Of a stretch of 13,407 bases of DNA, positions 1 to 6,443 are shown one piece after another. The first letter of the stretch is position 1. Every line of letters starts with the position of its first letter. Under the pieces are notes generated by a model. The model did no database searches. It had not been told where the DNA came from and saw only the letters and a list, made by a program, of their open reading frames with translations. This DNA comes from JBGLNL01 sp964548045 (GTDB lineage: Bacteria > Chloroflexota > Dehalococcoidia > SZUA-161 > SpSt-899): positions 1 to 13,407 of the forward strand of contig CAZJQZ010000059.1 of NCBI GenBank assembly GCA_964548045.1, given 5' to 3'. Made by a program: the position numbers and the translations under genes.

Positions 1-88
1 CGCCGCTTTCTAGCATTCGCGGTATTTCGTATTTAAGGCGTGTGGCTGTGCATGAAATACGAAATACCGCGAATGCTGGAAAGCGGCG
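1..88. repeat. 34-bp inverted repeat at the window edge (fold-back, probably artefact)
   Basis: Bases 1-34 are the reverse complement of bases 55-88 with a single mismatch (T11 against G78), separated by a 20-base loop. The right arm is ordinary coding sequence of the SDR gene, while the left arm puts a TAA stop (34-36) exactly where the protein should continue upstream. This is the pattern expected of a fold-back chimera at a contig end. A genuine hairpin inside a dehydrogenase gene is much less likely. The arms are directly visible; the artefact interpretation is inference. Confidence 0.85.
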
Positions 89-444
89 GTGGGGCGATTG
101 TTAATACCTCTTCGATGGCCGGACTTGTAGGTTTCCCAGCAAAGGCTCCTTATGTTGCCAGTAAACATGGAGTGGTGGGCCTGACCAGGACTGCTGCTCT
201 GGAGTATAGCGCCCAGGGAATTAGGGTGAATGCCGTTTGTCCCGGTGTTATTCATACAACGATGGTGGGAGAGCTTCTCGAATCTATGCCTGAGGTGATT
301 GAGAGCCTGAATAAACAGGCTCCTGTTGGCAGGATTGGCCAACCAGAAGAAATAGCCGAGGCAATCTTGTGGCTGTGTTCCGATGCGGCCTCGTTTGTCA
401 CCGGGCACTCACTGGCAGTTGATGGCGGATATGTGATCCAGTAA
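37..444 (+). CDS. short-chain dehydrogenase/reductase (SDR), 5'-truncated
   Basis: This is the C-terminal part (about 136 codons) of a classical SDR, an NAD(P)-dependent oxidoreductase with a Rossmann fold acting in the cytoplasm. The N-terminal TGxxxGIG cofactor motif and the NNAG segment are missing because the gene runs off the left edge into the inverted repeat. Visible are the NTSSMAG strand with the catalytic serine, the YVASK catalytic Tyr-x-x-x-Lys, the IRVNAVCPG segment after the active site, and the SFVTGHSLAVDGGY C-terminus typical of the family. A full-length member is about 250 residues, so roughly 110-120 are lost. The GTG at 40 lies inside the family alignment and is not a real start. 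The stop codon shares one base with the next gene, so the two are probably co-transcribed. Substrate cannot be assigned. Confidence 0.93.
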   Translation, partial: GVWLCMKYEIPRMLESGGGAIVNTSSMAGLVGFPAKAPYVASKHGVVGLTRTAALEYSAQGIRVNAVCPGVIHTTMVGELLESMPEVIESLNKQAPVGRIGQPEEIAEAILWLCSDAASFVTGHSLAVDGGYVIQ

Positions 445-1382
445 TGTCGGGGATTTTGTCTGGCGACCTCCTCGCTCAGTTGGGGAATTGCACCCTCTGT
501 CCCCGTAATTGCGGAGCTGATCGCATATCAGGCAAACTGGGGTACTGCCGTAGCGGAGCCGGATTTGGCATCAGTTCGATTTTCCCCCATCGCGGTGAGG
601 AACCGGTCATCTCGGGGCCCCACGGAATCTGCAATATCTTCTTCACCCACTGCAATATGCAGTGTATTTTTTGCCAGAACTACCAGATCAGCCGAAACAC
701 TCAATCTGATGCTGCTGATCAAATAGAACTGGATGATATCATCCGTCATATCGAAGCCATTCTCGATAAAGGTATCAATGCCGTTGGATTCGTTTCCCCT
801 TCTCATTATCTGCCGCAGATGAAATCCATTGCAAAAGCGCTGGAAAGCAGGGGCAGGAACCCGATATATGTTTTCAACACCAACAGTTATGATCGAAAGG
901 AAACCATCGAATCGCTCGAAAGTTTGATTGGCGTTTACCTGCCCGACCTCAAATACATGGATGAATCTCTGGCGGTCGAATATTCCGATGCCCCAGGTTA
1001 TCCCGAAATTGCGACTGCGGTGCTGAGGGAGATGTATCGACAGAAAGGGGCGAATATAGTTCTGAATGAAGAAGGGGTGATCGAATCCGGTCTGATAATC
1101 CGACACCTGATTCTGCCGGGGCATATTGAAAACAGCAAAGCTTGTCTGCGATTCATCGCTGAAGAGCTTTCCCCATCGGTTCATATTTCACTGATGTCGC
1201 AGTATTACCCGACACCGCACGTTGCCGGACACCCGAAGTTAGGCAGATACCTGCTGGCCGAAGAATATGAAGAAGTGCTGGAAGAATTCGAGCGGCTGGG
1301 ATTCTGGCGAGGATGGGTTCAGGAACTCGACAGCCCTCATTGCTACCGGCCGGATTTTGCCAAGCCGGATGCTTTTGAGTAA
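444..1382 (+). CDS. radical SAM protein, PflX/COG1313 (pyruvate formate-lyase activating enzyme-like)
   Basis: This 312-residue protein belongs to the radical SAM superfamily, in the group annotated as PflX or uncharacterised Fe-S protein related to PFL-activating enzyme (COG1313). The [4Fe-4S]/SAM motif is C70-x3-C74-x2-C77 within HCNMQCIFCQNYQIS, followed by the QNYQ segment common in this family. A separate N-terminal cysteine set, C16-x2-C19-x3-C23-x11-C35 (CTLCPRNC...GYC), is also characteristic and may bind a second metal site. The ATG at 444 overlaps the TAA of the upstream SDR gene by one base, implying coupled translation; no strong Shine-Dalgarno site is seen. No glycyl-radical enzyme gene is visible nearby, so the name should not be read as proof that it activates PFL. 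Reaction and substrate are unknown. Confidence 0.9.
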   Translation: MSGILSGDLLAQLGNCTLCPRNCGADRISGKLGYCRSGAGFGISSIFPHRGEEPVISGPHGICNIFFTHCNMQCIFCQNYQISRNTQSDAADQIELDDIIRHIEAILDKGINAVGFVSPSHYLPQMKSIAKALESRGRNPIYVFNTNSYDRKETIESLESLIGVYLPDLKYMDESLAVEYSDAPGYPEIATAVLREMYRQKGANIVLNEEGVIESGLIIRHLILPGHIENSKACLRFIAEELSPSVHISLMSQYYPTPHVAGHPKLGRYLLAEEYEEVLEEFERLGFWRGWVQELDSPHCYRPDFAKPDAFE

Positions 1383-1390
1383 AACGTGTC

Positions 1391-1415
1391 CCTGAATTTG
1401 CATCTTCAATTCGGG
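1391..1415. terminator. hairpin between convergent genes, possible terminator
   Basis: CCTGAATT (1391-1398) pairs with AATTCGGG (1408-1415) over eight base pairs including one G-U, with a nine-base loop. It lies in the 50-bp gap between the convergent radical SAM gene and the surface-protein gene. There is no T-run on either side, so intrinsic termination is uncertain. A second, shorter GGGC/GCCC stem (1413-1425) partly competes with it. Confidence 0.35.
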
Positions 1416-1432
1416 CATAAAGCCCTAGGCTA

Positions 1433-3190
1433 CTACCGAATACTGATCCCTTTTTTCACATTCAATAGCGTTGTTGTGCTATCCGCTGTGATATCGTAGG
1501 TGCCGGGTGCGATCGGATCAGGGCACTGGAAATAGGCTCTCGTGCCTCCGTCGGTACTTATGGCTGTGGTAGTGCCACTGAAATAATACATGGCAGAACC
1601 GGGATTCAAAAACCATGAATCCGGTTTTCCGGTCGAATAAAAGCCAATGTTTATGGGTATTTCCCATCCACTTTGCGGACGATTTGTGCCTTGCAGATTG
1701 ACCTGAATTGCCACCGTGATTTCAGACGAGGTGGTAGCCGAAACACCATCCGAGCTCTGGCTCTGTCCAGTTGTTGCGTTTCTGAAAGCCCGAACCCGGT
1801 AGAAATACTCGGTTTCATTGCTAAGCCCGGTAACAGCATAGCTTGTTACATCGCCGACATCCAGGTTGTCGTATCCGCTGACCATTGATGAAAAACCGCT
1901 ATCGGTGGCGACATCGAGGTAGTATTTAGTGGGAGTCCCGCCGATGGCAGGTGCGGTCCAGTTAGCGGTGAAAGTCGAAGTGCCAGCATTGGTTGCTGCC
2001 AGCGTGCCCGGCCGGACCATTGCATACGATTCAATCCAGTCGGAATCATCCATATTGTAAAGCGTTCCATTATTATGATTAGTAGTGAAATCACCCAGCA
2101 GCGTGCCCTGATCGTGGTCGAATCGATAGTAAGCTGCCAGTCCTGCCTCATTGCCGATCAGAGATTGATTCATATTAGCCAGCATCTCACTGCCGGAACG
2201 GGCAACGTTCCAAATTCGGACTTCATCAATTTTGCCACGATATATCTCTCCACCATAGTCTTCTGTGCCCAATTTTCCTATTTCAATGTCTGAAGAATTA
2301 TCGGTATTGGTGGCTGATGCTCCAACGGGATATTCGGTTCCATCAACGTAAAGGAAGATATTCCCTGAACCGCTACGCACTGCTGCAACATGATGCCATT
2401 TACTGTCCCCCTGAATATTTGGCCCGGCGGTGAAGTTTTCTCCGGCTGCCAGCTCAAGCTGTAGCTGATAGCCTGAAAGACAAAGTGAATACCAGCTTGC
2501 CGTTCCCGCTCTCTTGGTAACAATGCGTTTCCAGATGGAACCGGTTGTGTTCTGGTTCTGGACCCATGCTTCTATAGTGAATGCCCCAGAGCCAAATTGC
2601 AGGCTTGCGGAATCAGGAACCTGCACAGAATCGTTGCCGCCGTCAAAATCTAAACAATTCCCGGGAGGGGGCATAGGAACTGCAAACAAAGTTTCATCAA
2701 CGCCCATATCTACAATTGAGCCGGGAGACGTATCTCCATCGATAATGCGATTATCTCCTTCAAAATCAACAGGGATTTCGCCAACAACCGTGTTGCTGCC
2801 TGCATCAATACAAGGTGAGAAGTTCGCTATCAAATGGAGATCCCCATTGCCGGGATCAACGAACAACGGATCGCGGTCAATGTTGCCGGTTCCGATGTAA
2901 CCATCTTGAATATCGCTATAGGTGATTAGTGAAGAAGTGGCGTTGTCATATATCTGATTCCCCGTAGGGGCTGTGTTTCCCCAGAAAATGCAGTTGGTGA
3001 GAATCGGTGGGATTACACTGTGACTGTTGTAAAGTCCGCCTCCATACTGGATGGTCGAATTATTGTACAATGTACAATTTTTAACAATAGTTACCGGGTC
3101 GGTGTGATTGTAAATACCGCCGCCGTAGACAGCAGTATTGCTATCAAAAGAACAATTAATAATGGTTGGATGTGAAGAGAATCCCGCCCC
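1433..3190 (-). pseudogene. C-terminal part of large beta-helix/LamG/FN3 surface protein (separated by frameshift)
   Basis: This is the continuation of the gene starting at 5618, in a different frame. Coding similar to the upstream repeats resumes in this frame at about 3190 with GAGFSSHPTIINC; the same frame further upstream (about 3190-3427) is nonsense. In order: three or four beta-helix coils (GGGIYN, GGGLYN, NC-x-F/L repeats), a module-end block at about 2695-2890 ending in IVDMGVDE, then a LamG/concanavalin-like domain (about 2660-2040; begins LDFDGGNDSV, contains WHHVAAV and GKIDEVRIWN). A fibronectin type III domain follows (about 2020-1725), then a C-terminal domain of about 95 residues (1722-1433) beginning ITVAIQVNLQG. 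No start codon with a Shine-Dalgarno site or signal peptide of its own is seen, so it is most likely not expressed independently. The protein would be extracellular. No cell-wall anchor or dockerin is visible at the end. Confidence 0.75.
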
Positions 3191-3251
3191 CATGCGTTGC
3201 CGAATTACCGGATAAAACGCAGTTGGCAATACTGGGGGTGCCACCTGAAAA

Positions 3252-5618
3252 TTACAACCCACCTCCACCACTTGCTGTATTTCCGGAAAAGATGCAGTTG
3301 TTGATAACCGGCGAGGAGTCGTCGTTTCTAATTCCCCCTCCGTAACCACTGGATATGGCGGAGTTGCCTGAAAACACGCAGTTTGAAATAGTCGGTGAAG
3401 AATCAATGTTGTACATACCGCCGGCACTGCTGCTGGAGCCGCCGGTGACAGTAAATCCGTGTAGCTTTGCAGACGCAGTTAATCCGGTAGCGGTGATCCC
3501 GATGCCTGCATTATTGCCGTCAATTATACAGGTAGAAGCTCCAGATCCCAGGATGGCGCTATCCTTATTCCACGTCAGGTTTTCAACATATGTTCCCGCA
3601 GCTACGTTGATCGTGCCAGATATTGTTATGGCATAAATGCCTTTCCGGATATTATCGTATGCGTCGTAGTTCCATGTGTGACCGTCATTAGGACAAATGT
3701 CACAATAATCATCATCTACCCAGACTTCATCGGGGAGCGGGACAGCCGATTCATCAACTCCCATATCAACAATCGCGCCGGGAATTACATTGCCATCGAT
3801 TATGCGGCTGTCACCCTCAAAGTCTTCATTTATTCCGGTAGCAGCCGCATTGCTTCCGCTATCGATACAGGGGGAAATCACCAGTAAATGAAAGTTCCCA
3901 CTTTCTGGACTCTTGAATTCGGGGGTTTGATCAATATTCCCTGTCCCGGTGTAACTGCCCTGAATATTGCTGTAAGTTATGATTGGTGTAGCGGCATTGT
4001 CAAAAACCTCGCTTCCTGCTGGAGCGGTGTCGCCCCACAGGATGCAATTGGTAACGACTGGAGTACCTCCTCCGTATGTGTACAAGCCGCCGCCTTCAGT
4101 TCCGGCTGAGTTGCCGTATAGCGTACAGTTGGTGATAGCAGGGGAACAATCCTCGTAGGTAGATATCCCGCCACCTCTGTAATCCGATGTATTATCATAA
4201 AAGGTGCAATTTATGATAGTCGGTGAAGACTGGTAAGCGGATAAGCCGGCGCCGTAATGCGAAACGGAATTCCCTTCAAAGGTACAGTTTTTCAGCGTAG
4301 ATGAAGTATCGCTACCGATATGCACTCCGCCACCCCAGCCGCCATGTCCGGGACTGCCACCTATAAAAGCCCCCGAACCACCGGCGCCGCCGTTTCCGGT
4401 CAGGTTATCCACAAAGTTGCAATCCATCGTGGCTACCGAAGAGCCATCGCAAAATACAGCACCGCCCTGCCCGCCCCATCCGCCATGCCCGCCCTCATAT
4501 CCGCTACCGCCATTGCCGCCATGCCCTGTCCAGTTACCCTCAAAAACGCAATCACTGATATTAAGTGATACACTGTTGGAATTGCTTATGGCTCCGCCCC
4601 ATCCCCCTCTGCCGCCATCCCCGATTTCACCTGCATAGCCCGAGCTTCCATTTGCCCCGGTCCCGGTCCAATTTGCCGTAAATACGCAATCATTTACTGA
4701 GGTGTTTCCGCCACTGTTAAAGATAGCGCCTCCATCACCACCATTGCCTCCTGTAGAGTCATCGTCATCTTGGCAATAACCTGTACCGCCGGCTGCGCCG
4801 CCGTTGCCAGTCGAATTACCTGAAAAGGTGCAGTCCGTGAGGGTCGGCGAAGAATTCAGATTGTAGATGGCGCCGCCATCACCACCGGCCCCACCCGGTA
4901 TACAATCACCAACAGCATTGCCGCCCGGTCCGGTTGAATTGCCTGAAAAGGTGCAATTTGTTAGGGTCGGACTGGAACTGGTGTTGTACATTCCGCCACC
5001 ATTTCCGCCCTTGCCAGCCGGGTTTCCGCTGGTGCCCGGTCCGGTTGAATTGCCTGAGAAGGTGCAATTAACGATTGAGGGTGAACAATTATCGTTGTAC
5101 ATTCCACCGCCACTGAGATTAATATCTGTGCCGCTGGCATAGCCACTCTCGATAGTTATGCCATCGAGGAGGGCGGAACTGTTCAGTGCCAGACTGCCGG
5201 GATGATAGAAAACATGGTAGCAGTTGTCATTAACATAGCCTGGTGTGCCAATATCCCCGCTGAAAACAGTTTTGTATGGTTCCCAGTCACGCTCTGCCCA
5301 TGTTGGACTTCCTGCACTTGAGAAACCGCCGTAAATGGCAACGCCGTTTTTCATTTGAAAAGAATCGGCGCGATTTGGCCCCGGAGTATAGGTTCCCGCT
5401 GCTATCCAGACCTGCCCCCCACCGGAAGCAAAAACGGAATCGATTGCCAGTTGGGGTGTTCCGGTAGCTGTCATCCAGGATGTGCCATCACCGGTCCAGC
5501 CTTCTCTGGCATAGCGGATAGTGTCTGCCTGCGCTCCGGCAGGCAGGGATAGCAGAAAAGCAATGATGATACTGAACGTAAGAAAGAACGCAAAGGCAAA
5601 AAGAGTATAATTTTTCAC
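3252..5618 (-). CDS. N-terminal part of secreted right-handed beta-helix repeat protein (ends at an in-frame TAA)
   Basis: A 788-codon reading frame from GTG 5618. A signal peptide is clear: a long hydrophobic stretch (LFAFAFFLTFSIIIAFLLSL) followed by PAGAQA and a likely cleavage site after residue 31. The mature part consists of many coils of the type GGGMYN/GGAIYN-x-SSPTLTNCTFSGNST. These resemble the GGAI and FxxN repeats of chlamydial polymorphic membrane proteins and other right-handed parallel beta-helices. Several coils carry long Gly-rich insertions (for example GGHGGWGGQGG). A block at about 3750-3945 closes the first module, and a second module begins at about 3730 with VWVDDDY. 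GTG 5618 is preferred over the in-frame TTG at 5678 because AGGGGAG lies just upstream of it and a TATAAT box covers the TTG. The frame stops at TAA 3254-3252 in the middle of a coil, so this is the front of a disrupted gene. Role: probable cell-surface adhesin or carbohydrate-interacting protein. Confidence 0.85.
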   Translation of the reverse strand: MKNYTLFAFAFFLTFSIIIAFLLSLPAGAQADTIRYAREGWTGDGTSWMTATGTPQLAIDSVFASGGGQVWIAAGTYTPGPNRADSFQMKNGVAIYGGFSSAGSPTWAERDWEPYKTVFSGDIGTPGYVNDNCYHVFYHPGSLALNSSALLDGITIESGYASGTDINLSGGGMYNDNCSPSIVNCTFSGNSTGPGTSGNPAGKGGNGGGMYNTSSSPTLTNCTFSGNSTGPGGNAVGDCIPGGAGGDGGAIYNLNSSPTLTDCTFSGNSTGNGGAAGGTGYCQDDDDSTGGNGGDGGAIFNSGGNTSVNDCVFTANWTGTGANGSSGYAGEIGDGGRGGWGGAISNSNSVSLNISDCVFEGNWTGHGGNGGSGYEGGHGGWGGQGGAVFCDGSSVATMDCNFVDNLTGNGGAGGSGAFIGGSPGHGGWGGGVHIGSDTSSTLKNCTFEGNSVSHYGAGLSAYQSSPTIINCTFYDNTSDYRGGGISTYEDCSPAITNCTLYGNSAGTEGGGLYTYGGGTPVVTNCILWGDTAPAGSEVFDNAATPIITYSNIQGSYTGTGNIDQTPEFKSPESGNFHLLVISPCIDSGSNAAATGINEDFEGDSRIIDGNVIPGAIVDMGVDESAVPLPDEVWVDDDYCDICPNDGHTWNYDAYDNIRKGIYAITISGTINVAAGTYVENLTWNKDSAILGSGASTCIIDGNNAGIGITATGLTASAKLHGFTVTGGSSSSAGGMYNIDSSPTISNCVFSGNSAISSGYGGGIRNDDSSPVINNCIFSGNTASGGGGL

Positions 5619-5621
5619 AAT

Positions 5622-5630
5622 CGCTCCCCT
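5622..5630 (-). promoter_or_regulatory. Shine-Dalgarno site deciding the GTG start of the surface protein
   Basis: Minus-strand AGGGGAGCG lies a few bases upstream of GTG 5618-5616, and the signal peptide follows directly. This places translation start at 5618 and not at the TTG 60 bases upstream. Confidence 0.75.
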
Positions 5631-5677
5631 GAATCCGTTCGCATTTATGAGGAGCGAATTCGGATTGGCCTGCCTCA

Positions 5678-5683
5678 ATTATA
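5678..5683 (-). promoter_or_regulatory. -10 box (TATAAT) of the surface-protein gene
   Basis: A perfect minus-strand TATAAT, predicting a transcript start near 5671 and a leader of about 50 bases before GTG 5618. The segment 17 bases further upstream (ATCTCC) is a poor -35 match, so the promoter is supported mainly by the -10 and by its position. Confidence 0.5.
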
Positions 5684-5847
5684 TCATGGCGCTTTTTGAG
5701 GGAGATATCGGATTATGTTGAATTTCGGTAAATGATAGGTTAATAATCATTTCAAACAAGAGCCTCACACTAAGTTGAACAAAATGGGCGGAATAGTGGT
5801 TTGCAATTATGTATCAGATTGAAAACGCCCTATAGAGAGGGTGCCTT

Positions 5848-5868
5848 TGCGCATCGGGCGCATTTTTT
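5848..5868 (+). terminator. terminator-like hairpin with T-run (plus strand), no gene upstream
   Basis: TGCGC (5848-5852) and GCGCA (5858-5862) form a five-pair stem with an ATCGG loop, followed directly by six T. The form is that of an intrinsic terminator, but no plus-strand gene precedes it in this window after 1382. Confidence 0.5.
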
Positions 5869-5882
5869 ATCTCGACTGTTTT

Positions 5883-5904
5883 GGGGTCCAACCCCTCTTT
5901 TTTT
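5883..5904 (+). terminator. second terminator-like hairpin with T-run (plus strand)
   Basis: GGGGT (5883-5887), loop CCA, ACCCC (5891-5895), then TCTTTTTTT. The loop is very short but the G/C stem and long T-run are typical. It lies 14 bases after the previous hairpin's T-run. Confidence 0.55.
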
Positions 5905-6016
5905 AAGTATCGGTTTCACCTCTTCGATGAATCTGGCAACCCAGGGGCACTGCCTGGAATACAGCATTGCCAAAGGCAGAAGAAACGGCGGGGCAGAGCC
6001 AGGAATCAGGGGGAAT

Positions 6017-6031
6017 GTGGGCTAAGCCCAC
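6017..6031. repeat. perfect palindrome GTGGGCT-A-AGCCCAC
   Basis: Seven-base arms around one central base. It is the first of three palindromic elements within 160 bases, in the style of extragenic REP sequences. Confidence 0.65.
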
Positions 6032-6040
6032 CACACGATA

Positions 6041-6061
6041 TGCGGTCCCCGACCATTTATT
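6041..6061 (+). repeat. isolated copy of the 21-bp repeat
   Basis: These 21 bases match 6234-6254 in the tandem array at 20 positions (TGCGGTCCCC, then G instead of A, then ACCATTTATT). The copy lies on the other side of the palindromic element at 6099-6175, about 190 bases from the matching site. Confidence 0.65.
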
Positions 6062-6082
6062 CTCTTTGGGTACAAAATACCC

Positions 6083-6096
6083 CGTGGCTTGCCACG
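6083..6096. repeat. perfect palindrome CGTGGC-TT-GCCACG
   Basis: Six-base arms with a two-base centre, immediately left of the larger palindromic element at 6099. Confidence 0.6.
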
Positions 6097-6098
6097 TA

Positions 6099-6175
6099 AA
6101 TGTCATTCCCGCGCAGGCGGGAATCCAGATGGGTGGTGGGGCAATGGATTCCGGCTCGGAGGCCGGAATGACATT
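6099..6175. repeat. 77-bp MITE/dRS3-like element with nested inverted repeats
   Basis: The ends are inverted copies: AATGTCATTCC at 6099-6109 and GGAATGACATT at 6165-6175. Each end is itself a palindrome. Left, 6105-6124, is ATTCCC-N8-GGGAAT, the same format as the dRS3 repeats of Neisseria. Right, 6148-6169, is ATTCCGGC...GCCGGAAT. Both carry TGGATTCC or its complement on the inner side. The element can fold into one long hairpin or two short ones. No coding capacity is present. Origin as a non-autonomous mobile element is inference. Confidence 0.75.
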
Positions 6176-6217
6176 ATTGATAACCCCGCTGCTTGCGGAG
6201 GGGTAGTTCATTCATAG

Positions 6218-6427
6218 TCCTGAACCGTTTTTCTGCGGTCCCCAACCATTTATTGATGGTCCTTAACCATTTTTCCGTGGTCCGCAACCATTTATTGATG
6301 GTCCTGAATCATTTTTCTGTGGTTCCCAACCGTTTATTGATGGTCCTGAACCGTTTTTCTGTGGTGACCAACTATTTATTGGTGGTCCTGAACCGTTTTT
6401 TCGTGGTACCCAACCATTTTCGCATGG
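6218..6427. repeat. tandem array: ten 21-bp units alternating between two types (5 x 42 bp)
   Basis: Ten exactly contiguous 21-base units start at 6218, 6239, 6260, 6281, 6302, 6323, 6344, 6365, 6386 and 6407. Odd units follow TCCTGAACCGTTTTTCTGTGG and even units TCCCCAACCATTTATTGATGG, with a few substitutions each and no length change. Nearly every unit plus the next base has ACC...GGT arms around an AT-rich middle. Because 21 is divisible by three, both strands stay open and would encode repeats of seven or fourteen residues, but no ribosome binding site supports translation. Not a CRISPR: there are no unique spacers. Confidence 0.9.
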
Positions 6428-6443
6428 GCATATGAACCAAATA

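Larger units (their letters stand above)
5684..6443. other. non-coding, repeat-rich stretch of about 760 bases
   Basis: No convincing gene was found on either strand between the surface-protein promoter and the gene remnant at 6444. Open frames across it have no ribosome binding site and translate hairpins or tandem repeats. It contains two plus-strand terminator-like hairpins, three kinds of palindromic element, and a ten-unit 21-bp tandem array, each listed separately. Bases 5905-6016 hold only weak nested inverted repeats (GGCAA 5935-5939 with TTGCC 5967-5971, enclosing CCAGG/CCTGG) and are otherwise unexplained. Confidence 0.7.

Noticed and set aside
3191..3427. N-terminal extension of the C-terminal surface-protein fragment (open frame up to 3427)
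   Set aside because: In this frame the sequence shows none of the repeat motifs, while the other frame over the same bases encodes good coils down to 3252 and beyond. It is out-of-frame reading.
5619..5678. Alternative TTG start of the surface protein at 5678
   Set aside because: The TTG lies on the TATAAT box and has no ribosome site, whereas GTG 5618 has AGGGGAG and begins a normal signal peptide.
6218..6427. CRISPR array
   Set aside because: Units are directly adjacent with no unique spacers between them, and no cas genes are present.
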